Shown piece by piece: positions 27,801 through 36,393 of a stretch of DNA of 64,000 nt. How positions within the stretch are numbered: the first letter of the stretch is position 1; the number at the start of each line of letters is the position of its first letter. The translations under genes were made by a program, and so were the position numbers. The notes under the pieces are model-generated. The model worked only from the letters and a program-made list of their open reading frames with translations. It ran no database searches and was not told the origin of the DNA. Origin of the DNA: CAZNPH01 sp964574985 (lineage in GTDB: Bacteria > Bacteroidota > Bacteroidia > Bacteroidales > SM23-62); NCBI GenBank assembly GCA_964574985.1, contig CAZNPH010000022.1, forward strand, positions 1 to 64,000. Direction: 5' to 3'.

Positions 27801-29393
27801 ATCGATGTAAACGGTTGTTATGCGCAGGGATCGATCAATATGAGCAACGACGGGACCGGACCCCAGATCGAACTGTTCAAACAGGTCAACAATGCCTGTT
27901 ACGGGGATACCAGCGGATCCGTCAACATCACGGTCACCGGGGGGGGTCAGCCCTACGACATCCAGTGGTCGAACGGTGCCACCACGGAGGATATAAGCGG
28001 ACTCGCAGCCGGGGTATACGATATGGTGGTCATGGATGCGGACAGTTGCATGGCATCGGCCAGCTATAAAATCACCCAGCCACCCAAACTCAATGTATCG
28101 GCCGTGGTGGAAAATGCCAGTTGTGCCGGGTCGGACGGAAGGGCGGTGGCTGTGGTCAGCGGGGGGACCGAACCCTACCTGTATTCCTGGTCAACGGGAG
28201 GGAAAAACCAGATCGAAGAAAACCTCAGCGCCGATATTTATTCGGTGACGGTAACCGATGCCAACGGATGCAAGGCAGTCAAACCGGTTATTGTCAACAA
28301 CATCGGGGGGCCTGTGGTCAGCGTCGAATCGGTTACCGGCGTAAGCTGTTCCGACACAACCAACGGGGCCATTGACATAGGTGTTTCCGGCGGAACACCC
28401 CTGTATTCCTATTTGTGGTCCAACGGGGAAACCACACAGGACATTTCCGGATTGACACCGGGAACATATAAGGTCACCGTGACGGATGATGTGGGTTGCA
28501 TCGGGGTAAACAATGCAGAGATCAAACAGGAGCCCCCGGCGGTCAATCCCATATGTCTGGTTACCGTCGACACCGTGACCGGAGCCAACCTGATCGCCTG
28601 GGAAAGGAATGCCGACATTACTGATGTTTCCCATTACAACATCTACCGGGAAAGTTCACAAAAAGGCCTGTTCCAGCTGATCGGATCCAGGCCCGTGGAC
28701 AGCATCACCTATTTCATTGATTCGGTGGCCGATCCCACCATCCGTTCCTGGAGGTACAAGATTTCCGTGATGGATGCCTGCGGCAACGAATCGGAGCTTA
28801 GTGAAGCCCACAAAACCATGCACCTGACCATGAACCTCGGACTGCTCAATTCGGTGAACCTGATCTGGGACCACTACGAAGGATTCAATGTCAGCACATA
28901 CAAGATATGGAGGTATTCTGCAGAGTACGGATGGGAAAAGATACATGAGCTGTCCAGTGACAATACATCCTACACGGACCACGATCCGCCCGGTGAAGGC
29001 CTGTATTATTATATTGAAGTGGACCATCCCACCGGATGTACACTGGACAATCTGAAAGCCAGTTTCCTGAATGCTTCCAGATCGAACCGGACCAGCACTG
29101 ACCGGGCCAGGGCAACAGATGTACAGGATCTCCTGGAAAAACAATACGGTCTGCGTGTATATCCCAATCCGAGCAGCGGAATCTTCCATCTTTCCCTGAA
29201 TTTGCCGGGATCTGAAGATATGGATGTCAAGGTCTTCAATATGCAGGGCAAATTGCTTTTCAACAGGCAGTACAAGAACATCAGCCACCGGTTCGAAACG
29301 GAAATCAAGCTCCCGGGTTTTGATCCGGGCATATACCTGCTGGATATCATTTCCACCAGGGCCACATTCCACAGAATGATTTCCATTGAATAA
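21873..29393 (+). CDS. Giant beta-helix/SprB-repeat T9SS adhesin, interrupted by an in-frame amber codon
   Basis: From ATG 21873 the frame has 2,506 codons, with one TAG at codon 59. Residues 1-33 form a signal peptide ending VSG/Q. Four parallel beta-helix units of about 425-437 residues follow (about 39-465, 466-902, 903-1335, 1336-1758), units 2-4 opening with G-TYTIGGTSP-like phrases. Then come a PKD-like domain (about 1760-1845, YNWDFDGDFNPDS), five SprB-like repeats (about 1850-2225, each with Cys-DG, GG-PY-Y-WSNG and GTY-V-V-D-GC signals), fibronectin-like modules (about 2228-2415) and a T9SS type A sorting domain (about 2420-2506, VYPNPSSGIFHLSL). The role is probably secreted surface adhesion or glycan binding. 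Apart from the TAG the frame is intact, and the next possible start (GTG 22068) would lack the signal peptide. Confidence 0.85.
21985..27150 (+). repeat. Four tandem approximately 1.3-kb beta-helix coding units
   Basis: Units begin near 21985, 23268, 24580 and 25879. Some stretches are nearly identical at the DNA level. The segment that encodes AFYVSDPSDITESDYND in units 1 (about 22954) and 2 (about 24250) differs at only a few bases, pointing to recent duplication or gene conversion. Confidence 0.8.
22047..22049 (+). other. In-frame TAG stop in the first beta-helix unit
   Basis: Reading from ATG 21873, codon 59 is TAG within ALES-stop-GVGTGGV. Proteins with this repeat often have a Gln at this point (SQGV), and CAG to TAG is a single transition. 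Everything downstream is open for 2,447 codons. Confidence 0.85.
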
Positions 29394-29411
29394 TCCTGAT
29401 CCGTTATTGAA

Positions 29412-29452
29412 AAGAAGCCGCCTCAAAACAAACCGGGGCGGCTTTCTTTTTA
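29412..29452 (+). terminator. Rho-independent terminator of the adhesin gene
   Basis: AGCCGCC (29416-29422) and GGCGGCT (29437-29443) form a perfect 7-bp stem preceded by an A-tract and followed by TTCTTTTT. It starts 18 bp after the adhesin stop. Confidence 0.9.
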
Positions 29453-29477
29453 TTCTTTTTTTAACGCTGCTTTTTAC

Positions 29478-29485
29478 TATTTTTG
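29478..29485 (+). promoter_or_regulatory. -7 element of the propeller-SpoIIE gene
   Basis: TATTTTTG fits TAnnTTTG exactly and lies 37 bp before the ATG. The expected -33 TTG is missing; that position is T-rich. Confidence 0.5.
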
Positions 29486-29522
29486 TTATACCGGCAATGC
29501 TTAAATAAATCCCCGGCAAGGT

Positions 29523-32500
29523 ATGTCTTTCAGCCCTCACCATAAGATCCGGAATGCTTCCTCCGGAAAAAGGCATTTTGGTAAACGGACTTGCGTATTG
29601 CAGATTGTGCTATCACTTCTTGTGCTGGGATTTCCCGCCCGGCAAACTGCCACAGGCCAAGAACACCGGGAACAGGGCATCCTGCCCATCTACAATTTCT
29701 CACCCAAAGAATACAGCGCGTCTGCCCAGAACTGGGCCATCACCCAGGATGAACGCGGGGTGATGTATTTCGGGAATAACTGGGGCATTCTGGAATATGA
29801 CGGGGTGAACTGGCGCCAGATCAAGATCAGCAATGAAAGCAATGTAAGGTCACTGGCCATTGACCGCAATGGCAGGGTATACGCGGGGGGCAACGGAGAA
29901 TTTGGTTGTCTGCATCCCGACGACAGGGGCCGCATGCAGTATTGTTCCCTCTTGCCATATGTAGCTGAAGAACATAGAAATTTCGGTGAAGTCTGGAATA
30001 TTCTTGCATCCGATACATTGGTGTACTTCCAAACCCGCGAACGGATCTTCCTGTGGGACCAGGATACCATTCGATGCTACTCCGCAGACAAAAATTTTCA
30101 TGTTTCCTTTATGGTTAATGATACCTTGTACGTTCGCGAAGAAGGATCGGGGATCAGTTATTTCGATGGAGATTCCTTTGTTCCCCTTCCCGGAAGCAAG
30201 AATTTTGCGGACAAATCCATTTTCGGATTTCTTGCACTGGATCCGTCCACTTTTCTTGTGGCCACTTCGGGTTCAGGCCTTTATTCCTTCAAGCCATACG
30301 GGGACCAAAAAAATCCCCGGCCCGTGATAAGCAGATTCAGGACCGGTGCCGATGACTACCTTATCGAGTATTCCATTTTCAATGCCATTGAAACCCCCGA
30401 CCGGAATATTTCCATAGGTACCTGGGGCGGAGGTGCTGTGATCATTGACAGGAACGGGAATGTGATCAACCTGCTGGATAAGACTTTTGGCCTCCAGGAC
30501 CAGATCATACAAGCCCAGTTCACGGATGACCACAACAACCTCTGGCTGGCACTCAGCAACGGCATTTCCCGTGTGGAGATCATTTCTCCGATTTCTCATT
30601 TCGGCGATGAAACAGGTTTGAGGGGAAACATACAGTCGATCTCCCGTTTCAACGATCAATTGTTCGTGGCCACCAATGCGGGATTATTCAGGTTCGCGGC
30701 GGCGGATCAGGAAATGCCCGATAAAGAAAAATTCAAATCTGTTGAAGGTTTTGATATCGAATGCTGGTCCCTGATCAATTATCAACTGAATGGCCAATCC
30801 CTGCTGCTTGTCATCACCAACGATGCTGTATATCAAATTGACCGGGATCTGAATTCTTCCATGATCCTGGAGGGCATCCCCTATTCGATCATGCAATCAA
30901 AATTGGATCCCCGGCGTGTCTATATCGGACTGGAAAACGGAGTGACGAGCATATACAGAACCAAAGGAGAATGGATGCCCGAAGGCAGGATCGAGGATAT
31001 TGACGAGACCATTGCTCACCTGACCGAAGATTTCATCGGCAATCTCTGGATGGGAACCTATGACCAGGGAGTGATCAAACTGAACATTTTGTCTTTTGTT
31101 GACAACAGGATTGAAGAAACCAAGATCACAAAATTTGATTCCATCAACGGCCTTCCCGAAGGCCCCTTTTTAATGCAGCACTATCTCGGCCGTCCACTGA
31201 TCGCCACCAACAAGGGATTGTATAAATACATCCCGCACAGGAACCGGTTTGAACCAGACACTTCATTCGGGATCAGATTTGCCAACGGATCACACTGGAT
31301 ACACCGGATATCCAAAACCGTAAATGAAAAAACCTGGATGGTTACCTTCTCCGAAGGGGAGGAAGAACAATTCGAGATCGGCTATCTCATCCCTTCCGTA
31401 GACAACACTTTCCGGTGGGTGACCGCTCCTTTCACCAAAATATCACAGAGCATCATCCATGCCATATATCCGGAAGAAAACGGCATCACATGGCTTGGAG
31501 GGCCCGGCGGATTGTTCCGGTATGATCACCACCATACCAAGGACTACGATATCCCTTTTCATACCCTCCTCAGATCCGTAAGGCTGGGAGAAGATTCCCT
31601 GATCTTCGGCGGGACTTACTATGACCAAAACGGTTTTGCCTCTATGGAACAGCCGGACGGACTCTATTATGTGCTGAAACATGCCTACAATTCCATGACC
31701 TACGAATATGCTGCTCAATCGGGAGAAGATGAAAATTTTCTGAAATTCCGCTATTTTCTTGAAGGATATGATAAAAAATGGAGTGACTGGTCGGCAGAAT
31801 CCAAAAAAGAATATACCAACCTGCCGCACGGGGAATATGTATTCAGGGTTTCGTCCCTGAACGTTTTCGGAAAGGAAGGGAAAGAGGCACAATTCAAATT
31901 TGAAGTCCTCCCCCCCTGGTACCAGACAGTTTGGGCCTATATCGGATATGTGATCTTACTGGTTGGGCTGATCTATTTCATCGTGACCATTTATACCCGC
32001 CACCTCCGGGCCATCATCCGTGAACGTACGGCCGAAGTAGTCAGACAGAAAGAAGAAATCGAACTGAAAAACCAGGAAATCACCGACAGCATTCAGTACG
32101 CCAGCCGGATCCAATCCGCGGTCCTGCCCCCGGGTGATTACATCAATCAATTGCTTCCCGAACGGTTCATCCTTTATTTGCCCAGGGATATTGTCAGCGG
32201 AGATTTCTACTGGCTAACCTCCATCGATTCAAAAGTGATCACTGTTGCCGCCGACTGCACCGGCCATGGTGTACCGGGAGCTTTCATGAGCATGCTGGGT
32301 ATTGCTTTTCTGAACGAGATCGTCAGCAAGCGTGATGACATTCACGCCCATGAGATCCTGAACGAACTGAGGAATCATGTCATAAAATCCCTCCATCAGA
32401 CCGGCAAAGAAGGGGAAAGCAAAGACGGGATGGATATTGCCCTTTGCATCATCGACAACAAAAAAATGAAGCTGGAATTCGCCGGGGCCAACAATCCGCT

Positions 32501-32828
32501 GTTGCTGCTAAGAAACGGTGATATCATCCAGGTCAAAGCAGACAAGATGCCCATCGGGATCCACGCCCTTACCGATCAGTCATTCACCCTGCATGAGCTG
32601 GATATACAAAAGGACGATCTGCTTTATACCTTTTCTGACGGATTCCCTGACCAGTTCGGAGGACCCAGGAACAAGAAATTCATGATCAAAAGATTCAAGG
32701 AATTGCTGCTTGAGATCCATCACCTGGATATGGAAGAACAAAAAAAGATCCTCAAAGATACCATATATAAATGGATGGAGGGAACCGACCAGATCGATGA
32801 CATCATCGTCCTGGGCGTTAAGATCTAA
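29523..32828 (+). CDS. Membrane sensor: beta-propeller - Y_Y_Y - TM - SpoIIE/PP2C phosphatase
   Basis: The 1,101-residue protein has an N-terminal signal sequence or anchor (about 25-45) and a long extracytoplasmic propeller (about 55-700; repeats such as RGVMYFGNNWGILEYDG and NLWMGTYDQGVIKLN). A Y_Y_Y domain follows (about 722-800, FLEGYDKKWSDWS), then one TM helix (about 805-827), a coiled coil (about 830-860) and a C-terminal SpoIIE phosphatase (about 865-1100). Metal-binding residues are visible in RDIVSGDFYW, ADCTGHGVPGAFMSMLG, KDGMD, FSDGFPDQFGG and DQIDDIIVLG. It probably dephosphorylates a Ser/Thr-phosphorylated anti-sigma antagonist or another protein in response to a periplasmic signal. 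No anti-sigma pair lies next to it. Confidence 0.9.
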   Translation: MSFSPHHKIRNASSGKRHFGKRTCVLQIVLSLLVLGFPARQTATGQEHREQGILPIYNFSPKEYSASAQNWAITQDERGVMYFGNNWGILEYDGVNWRQIKISNESNVRSLAIDRNGRVYAGGNGEFGCLHPDDRGRMQYCSLLPYVAEEHRNFGEVWNILASDTLVYFQTRERIFLWDQDTIRCYSADKNFHVSFMVNDTLYVREEGSGISYFDGDSFVPLPGSKNFADKSIFGFLALDPSTFLVATSGSGLYSFKPYGDQKNPRPVISRFRTGADDYLIEYSIFNAIETPDRNISIGTWGGGAVIIDRNGNVINLLDKTFGLQDQIIQAQFTDDHNNLWLALSNGISRVEIISPISHFGDETGLRGNIQSISRFNDQLFVATNAGLFRFAAADQEMPDKEKFKSVEGFDIECWSLINYQLNGQSLLLVITNDAVYQIDRDLNSSMILEGIPYSIMQSKLDPRRVYIGLENGVTSIYRTKGEWMPEGRIEDIDETIAHLTEDFIGNLWMGTYDQGVIKLNILSFVDNRIEETKITKFDSINGLPEGPFLMQHYLGRPLIATNKGLYKYIPHRNRFEPDTSFGIRFANGSHWIHRISKTVNEKTWMVTFSEGEEEQFEIGYLIPSVDNTFRWVTAPFTKISQSIIHAIYPEENGITWLGGPGGLFRYDHHHTKDYDIPFHTLLRSVRLGEDSLIFGGTYYDQNGFASMEQPDGLYYVLKHAYNSMTYEYAAQSGEDENFLKFRYFLEGYDKKWSDWSAESKKEYTNLPHGEYVFRVSSLNVFGKEGKEAQFKFEVLPPWYQTVWAYIGYVILLVGLIYFIVTIYTRHLRAIIRERTAEVVRQKEEIELKNQEITDSIQYASRIQSAVLPPGDYINQLLPERFILYLPRDIVSGDFYWLTSIDSKVITVAADCTGHGVPGAFMSMLGIAFLNEIVSKRDDIHAHEILNELRNHVIKSLHQTGKEGESKDGMDIALCIIDNKKMKLEFAGANNPLLLLRNGDIIQVKADKMPIGIHALTDQSFTLHELDIQKDDLLYTFSDGFPDQFGGPRNKKFMIKRFKELLLEIHHLDMEEQKKILKDTIYKWMEGTDQIDDIIVLGVKI

Positions 32829-33001
32829 TGCCGGCAGCAAACCAATGGCCTTTTTTGCTTCGGCGACCATATCCGGAACACGGATCCTTTCCCGGAAGCA
32901 CTTTTTCAGCTGCATTTCGATCCATCCTGCCTGATACTGTACTATTTATCCGATATAATGCATATCAGAAATTTCTTGCAGAAATATATTAATTTTTTTA
33001 C

Positions 33002-33020
33002 TACTATGTATTGCATAGTA
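33002..33020. promoter_or_regulatory. Likely PadR operator
   Basis: TACTATG (33002-33008) and CATAGTA (33014-33020) are perfect 7-bp inverted arms around TATTG. The site covers the -33 TTG of the padR promoter, so occupancy would block transcription. TTGCATA also recurs as direct repeats at 33011, 33040 and 33057, and further inverted repeats lie at 32952-32966 (GATAT/ATATC) and 32971-32985 (ATTTC/GAAAT). Confidence 0.65.
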
Positions 33021-33042
33021 TATTAATTTTTATATATCTTTG
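33011..33042 (+). promoter_or_regulatory. padR-pspC promoter
   Basis: TTG (33011-33013), 21 nt, then TATCTTTG (33035-33042), an exact TAnnTTTG match. This is the best promoter in the window. It lies 47 bp before the padR ATG. Confidence 0.75.
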
Positions 33043-33089
33043 CATAGAAATGTTAATTGCATAAAATAGTATTCTGAAAATCATTTACC

Positions 33090-33437
33090 ATGAGCAATAA
33101 GATGAACACGGAAAATACAAAGGCACAAATGAGAAAAGGTGTGCTGGAATACTGTATTCTGTCAATACTTTCCAAAAACGATGCATATGCTTCTGATATC
33201 ATTCGTGAATTGAAGGAATCCCGGCTGATCGTTGTGGAAGGCACATTGTACCCCTTGCTCACCCGACAGAAAAATGCAGGATTGCTCAGTTACCGCTGGG
33301 AAGAATCCCCACGGGGACCCCCGCGCAAATATTACGCGCTGACCGGTAAAGGCAGGGCATTCCTGCGTGAATTGCACGATTCATGGCTGGATCTGGTCGA
33401 TGCGGTTCAATCAATCAGCAACGACAAAAAGAAATAA
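33090..33437 (+). CDS. PadR family transcriptional regulator
   Basis: This 115-residue winged-helix repressor has the PadR core: MRKGVLEYCILSILSKNDAYASDII (helix 1-2), IVVEGTLYPLLTRQKNAGLLSYRWEE (recognition helix and wing) and PRKYYALTGKGRAFL (wing tip). It lacks a long C-terminal dimerisation domain, so it belongs to the short PadR-s2 type. It is followed after 15 bp by a PspC-domain protein, a pairing I recognise in Bacteroidota. The palindrome over its own promoter suggests autorepression of both genes. Confidence 0.93.
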   Translation: MSNKMNTENTKAQMRKGVLEYCILSILSKNDAYASDIIRELKESRLIVVEGTLYPLLTRQKNAGLLSYRWEESPRGPPRKYYALTGKGRAFLRELHDSWLDLVDAVQSISNDKKK

Positions 33438-33452
33438 TCAAATCCATTGAAA

Positions 33453-34655
33453 ATGAAAAAAACCATTAAGGTCAATTTGAGCGGACTCATGTTCAATCTT
33501 GATGAAGATGCATATCAGGCCCTGAAAGATTATCTGGATGCAATCGCTTTGAGGTTTCAGGGGATGGAAGAAAGCGACGAGATCATCACCGATATCGAAA
33601 TGAGGATCGCCGAGATCTTTCAGTCCAGGGTCGGAGATAAAAAACAGGTGATCATACTGGACGATGTCCGGGAAGTGATCAACATCCTGGGCAAACCGGA
33701 AGATTTCGCGGATGCGGGCACCGCCGCGGAAGAAGCCGGCCCGGACCAGCAAACCTGCGGAAAACGTACAAAAAGGCTCTACCGTGATCCCGACAATACG
33801 GTTCTTGGCGGGGTTGCCGGCGGGATTGCCGCTTATATCGGCACGGAAGCATGGGTTGTCCGGTTGATATTCTTTCTTCTATTGCTGGGCTACGGTGTGG
33901 TGGGCATCATTTATATCATTTTGTGGATCGTGGTCCCCAGGGCCGTCACTGCCTATCAGAAACTGGAGATGCGCGGGGAACGGGTAACCGTATCCAACAT
34001 TGAAAAGTCGGTCAGGGATTCAAGAGAATTCAAAAGGACAACCAGTGTGGCTGAAGAAATCCTCCGGGTTTTCGGCAAGATCATCCTGATCATCCTGAAA
34101 GTTGCTTTATTCATGATCGGGATCGGATTGATCATCGGCGGGATTACTGCATTGGTGGCTGCACTGGGTATTGCCTTTGTCAGGGCCCCGGTCTTTCCAT
34201 TCGAAATCTTCGGGATCCATGTGTATTCCCTGAAAGAACTTCTCAGTCTTTCCATCGGCACGGGGAGTGCAGTCCTCATGTCCATCGCATTGATCCTGAC
34301 CCTTGCCATTCCGGTCATTGCCCTGATTTATGCCGGGATAAAGATGATATTCCGGATCCGGTCCGATGACAGGGTGATCGGACTCATGGCTCTGGTCATC
34401 TGGCTGCTTAGTCTGGTTGCCTTCGTATCTGCCGCCCTTTTTGAAGGAAGGAACTTCACTGCATACGGGGAGACTTCTTTCACCAGTACACTGATGGAGG
34501 TGATCGTATTTGTTCCCGGGGACCACAGCATCCATCTGGACAGGAACACCCGGTTTTTTCTGGAAAATGTGTCGAATGTTTCCATGGAACCAGATTACAA
34601 CATGGCAGGCAAATCATGGGAAATGACCCCGGAAGGTTTGCGCCTGGAAGAATGA
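33453..34655 (+). CDS. PspC domain-containing membrane protein
   Basis: The 400-residue protein starts KKTIKVNLSGLMFNLDEDAYQ, a cytoplasmic domain (about 1-90) seen in Bacteroidota PspC proteins. The PspC domain (about 108-170) carries RLYRDPDNTVLGGVAGGIAAYIGTE and a TM hairpin, and several more TM helices lie between about 200 and 340. A C-terminal soluble tail (about 345-400) completes it. PspC proteins sense or protect against envelope stress. A TTG two codons upstream is possible, but the ATG at 33453 gives the expected N-terminus. Co-transcription with padR is inferred from spacing and the shared promoter. Confidence 0.88.
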   Translation: MKKTIKVNLSGLMFNLDEDAYQALKDYLDAIALRFQGMEESDEIITDIEMRIAEIFQSRVGDKKQVIILDDVREVINILGKPEDFADAGTAAEEAGPDQQTCGKRTKRLYRDPDNTVLGGVAGGIAAYIGTEAWVVRLIFFLLLLGYGVVGIIYIILWIVVPRAVTAYQKLEMRGERVTVSNIEKSVRDSREFKRTTSVAEEILRVFGKIILIILKVALFMIGIGLIIGGITALVAALGIAFVRAPVFPFEIFGIHVYSLKELLSLSIGTGSAVLMSIALILTLAIPVIALIYAGIKMIFRIRSDDRVIGLMALVIWLLSLVAFVSAALFEGRNFTAYGETSFTSTLMEVIVFVPGDHSIHLDRNTRFFLENVSNVSMEPDYNMAGKSWEMTPEGLRLEE

Positions 34656-34685
34656 GTACTTTTTACTCTGTAGGGATTTTTTTTT

Positions 34686-34693
34686 TACCTTTG
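34686..34693 (+). promoter_or_regulatory. -7 element of tRNA-Gln
   Basis: TACCTTTG matches TAnnTTTG exactly and ends 19 nt before the tRNA. A -33 TTG is not evident. Confidence 0.45.
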
Positions 34694-34712
34694 CAACACT
34701 TCAATAAGTGCC

Positions 34713-34785
34713 TGACCGATGGTGTAATTGGCAACACGTCAGATTTTGGTTCTGAAGAGTCCAGGTTCGAGCCCTGGTCGGTCAA
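34713..34785 (+). tRNA. tRNA-Gln (anticodon TTG)
   Basis: The acceptor TGACCGA pairs with TCGGTCA, followed by A73. The D-arm is GTGT/ACAC, the anticodon arm TCAGA/TCTGA with loop TTTTGGT (anticodon TTG), and the T-arm CCAGG/CCTGG with loop TTCGAGC. CCA is not encoded. Confidence 0.95.
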
Positions 34786-34796
34786 CCCAAACATAT

Positions 34797-34831
34797 AAAA
34801 GGCCGTTCCTGCTTTTTCGGGGCGGCCTTTT
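34797..34831 (+). terminator. Rho-independent terminator after tRNA-Gln
   Basis: AAAAGGCCG (34797-34805) and CGGCCTTTT (34823-34831) form a 9-bp stem with the T-run inside the 3' arm, 11 nt after the tRNA. Confidence 0.85.
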
Positions 34832-34954
34832 CACTGTTATCAACACCCCCTTGCATTTTTGTTGACAACTTGAGGCGGACCATCAATTATATTAATTCTC
34901 TGATAACAATGTCTTAATACACCTTGTTTACTTTAGCCGGTGATAAAATAATCA

Positions 34955-35163
34955 TGACATGAACCCCCCATCAAAGATCCGGCTGCAAGCTACCGGTTGA
35001 AGACAAAAGACAATGAATATATCAATCAACATCGTTTTTAGAAATGGGGGTTCGCCGGCCCGGCATGTGGACAGCCCGCGGGAGGCCGGCAACAAAAAAT
35101 CAAAGCATTAGAGCTGACATTATAACGCATTAAATATTAAATGATTAACTTAAATATATTCGC
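34955..35163 (+). repeat. Approximately 210-bp dispersed structured element, copy 1
   Basis: This segment recurs in inverted orientation at 49953-50162. The two copies share an unbroken identical run of 76 nt (34985-35060 here) and stay alignable from TGAC at 34955 to the base before the start codon at 35164. Possible folding: GAACCCCCCAT (34961-34971) with ATGGGGGTTC (35044-35053) as a long-range stem, directly followed by GCCGGCC/GGCCGGC (35054-35060, 35084-35090) as a second stem. The 3' part contains AAATGATTAACTTAAATATATTCG just before the next ORF. It could be a structured leader RNA, a MITE-like element or a mobile promoter cassette. Confidence 0.7.
35013..35111 (+). CDS. Possible 32-residue small ORF inside repeat copy 1
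   Basis: ATG 35013 to TAG 35109-35111 encodes a basic peptide starting MNISINIVFRNGGSPAR and ending NKKSKH. The frame is also open in copy 2, with the first 16 residues identical and then H/Q, E/V and a different tail. The differences do not show a strong synonymous bias, so conservation of RNA structure is an equally good explanation. If translated, it would sit upstream of the 42-residue ORF as a leader peptide. Confidence 0.3.
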   Translation: MNISINIVFRNGGSPARHVDSPREAGNKKSKH

Positions 35164-35292
35164 ATGGAAAAAGCGGAAAAACCAAAACAGGATCAGGAGG
35201 TGTTGAATACAAACGAAGTTATCCAGGACTATGAATTCTCAAGGAAGGTTATCCTGGATCAGCAAAAATTTGATTTCGAGAATAAAACATAG
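35164..35292 (+). CDS. Small 42-residue hydrophilic protein (hypothetical)
   Basis: ATG 35164 to TAG 35290-35292 encodes a very polar, helix-prone peptide (starting MEKAEKPKQDQEVLNTNEV, ending FDFENKT). I do not recognise it. Support comes from position: the dispersed element ends exactly at its start codon, just as copy 2 ends at the start codon of a small lipoprotein gene. There is no signal peptide or membrane segment. Confidence 0.4.
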   Translation: MEKAEKPKQDQEVLNTNEVIQDYEFSRKVILDQQKFDFENKT

Positions 35293-35531
35293 TCTGATAC
35301 CAATTCCATCCCTGAACAAGAAAATATTCAAACCTCCTAACCGCTGTACACATGCCCGGCCGTCGAGCCCTCATATTTTGGACCGGTGTTGATTCATATT
35401 TTCAGAGTCTTCTGCCTTTAGCTTCCGGCTTCCTCCCGGATCGGCGAACAGGGTTTTTCATCAGGAAAATAAAACTTGTCAATTTTTCTTAATATATTTA
35501 TCTTTCCTGCGTCGGAAAAGGATGAACGGCA
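35293..35531 (+). promoter_or_regulatory. Intergenic region with candidate promoter for the 285-residue protein
   Basis: No ORF is supported here. TTG (35476-35478), 20 nt, then TATCTTTC (35499-35506), one mismatch from TAnnTTTG, lies 25 bp before the ATG at 35532. Confidence 0.45.
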
Positions 35532-36389
35532 ATGACAGAAAAGAAGATAACGGCCAAACATTATCTGAATAAGCGGGCAAAGGCAAAAATCTACAAGGAC
35601 CAGAGCTTATTTCCGCTGTATATCCAGATCATTGTAATGGCCAAAAAGGCCCAGATCAAGAGCCGTGTCTATCAGCATCTGAGCATATACGGAAATGAAA
35701 TCGAACATTTTACAAAACATGACCTGGAACTCCGGAAGCTGGTGATGAAGGGATATTTTACCGACAACCTTCTCGACAATATCAAGCAGGAGAAAATCTT
35801 TCCCCTTTTCCAATTGCTCGAAGACGAGATCCAGGTCATCAAACGCATCATTGGTCTGCACAAACCCTTTGAAGACGAGAATTTCACCCTGAAAAACCTG
35901 ACCGGGGAATACATCAAGCATACAAAAGAGATCACAGACATCCTGGACAACAAGATCAAAGATTCCTACAGGAAAAACCTCAATGAGATATTTCTTCATT
36001 CGGTGGATAAAAAGGAAGAAAAAGACATTTTCAATTTTTCCAACTTCTTCATCCACTACATCAACTGGGACAACAGTTTCTACAATTACTACCAGATCAC
36101 CTATGAAGTGATCCCCAGTGAACTGAAATATATTGAAAACTTCATCGATGACGGACTCAAAGTATCCATCAAAGCATACCTGGCTTACCATTCCAAGATC
36201 AACCTGATGAAGCGGGCCCTGGAAAAAAAGGAACACGGCAGAATTTCCACCCTATCCTACCTTGATTGGATCACGGATGTCAAAGAGTTCATAACCAAAG
36301 AATTCACCAGGATTTTCGGCAAAAAGAAAGCCCTGCAGTACGTGGAAAGTCTGGATAACATCCTTGCCAGGAATATCAGGGAACCATAG
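35532..36389 (+). CDS. Unknown 285-residue protein, N-terminus resembling an integrase arm-binding domain
   Basis: I do not recognise the whole protein. Residues about 5-50 (ITAKHYLNKRAKAKIYKDQ... LYIQIIVMAKKAQIKSRVYQHL) resemble the arm-type DNA-binding domain that opens Bacteroidota tyrosine recombinases. The rest (about 60-285) is charged and helical, with no core recombinase R-H-R-Y pattern, signal peptide or membrane helix. It is lysine- and aromatic-rich (INWDNSFYNYYQITYEV). The gene follows the first dispersed repeat and converges on a YgjP-like gene with a 4-bp gap. It could be a DNA-binding accessory protein or a remnant of a mobile element; this is inference. Confidence 0.7.
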   Translation: MTEKKITAKHYLNKRAKAKIYKDQSLFPLYIQIIVMAKKAQIKSRVYQHLSIYGNEIEHFTKHDLELRKLVMKGYFTDNLLDNIKQEKIFPLFQLLEDEIQVIKRIIGLHKPFEDENFTLKNLTGEYIKHTKEITDILDNKIKDSYRKNLNEIFLHSVDKKEEKDIFNFSNFFIHYINWDNSFYNYYQITYEVIPSELKYIENFIDDGLKVSIKAYLAYHSKINLMKRALEKKEHGRISTLSYLDWITDVKEFITKEFTRIFGKKKALQYVESLDNILARNIREP

Positions 36390-36393
36390 CCGA

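Noticed and set aside
22068..29393. GTG 22068 as the true start of the adhesin
   Set aside because: It would remove the signal peptide and half of the first beta-helix unit; the upstream ATG with one TAG explains the sequence better.
32580..32915. Minus-strand 111-codon frame overlapping the end of the propeller-SpoIIE gene
   Set aside because: Most of it is antisense to a well-supported phosphatase domain, and its remaining 30 residues match nothing I recognise.
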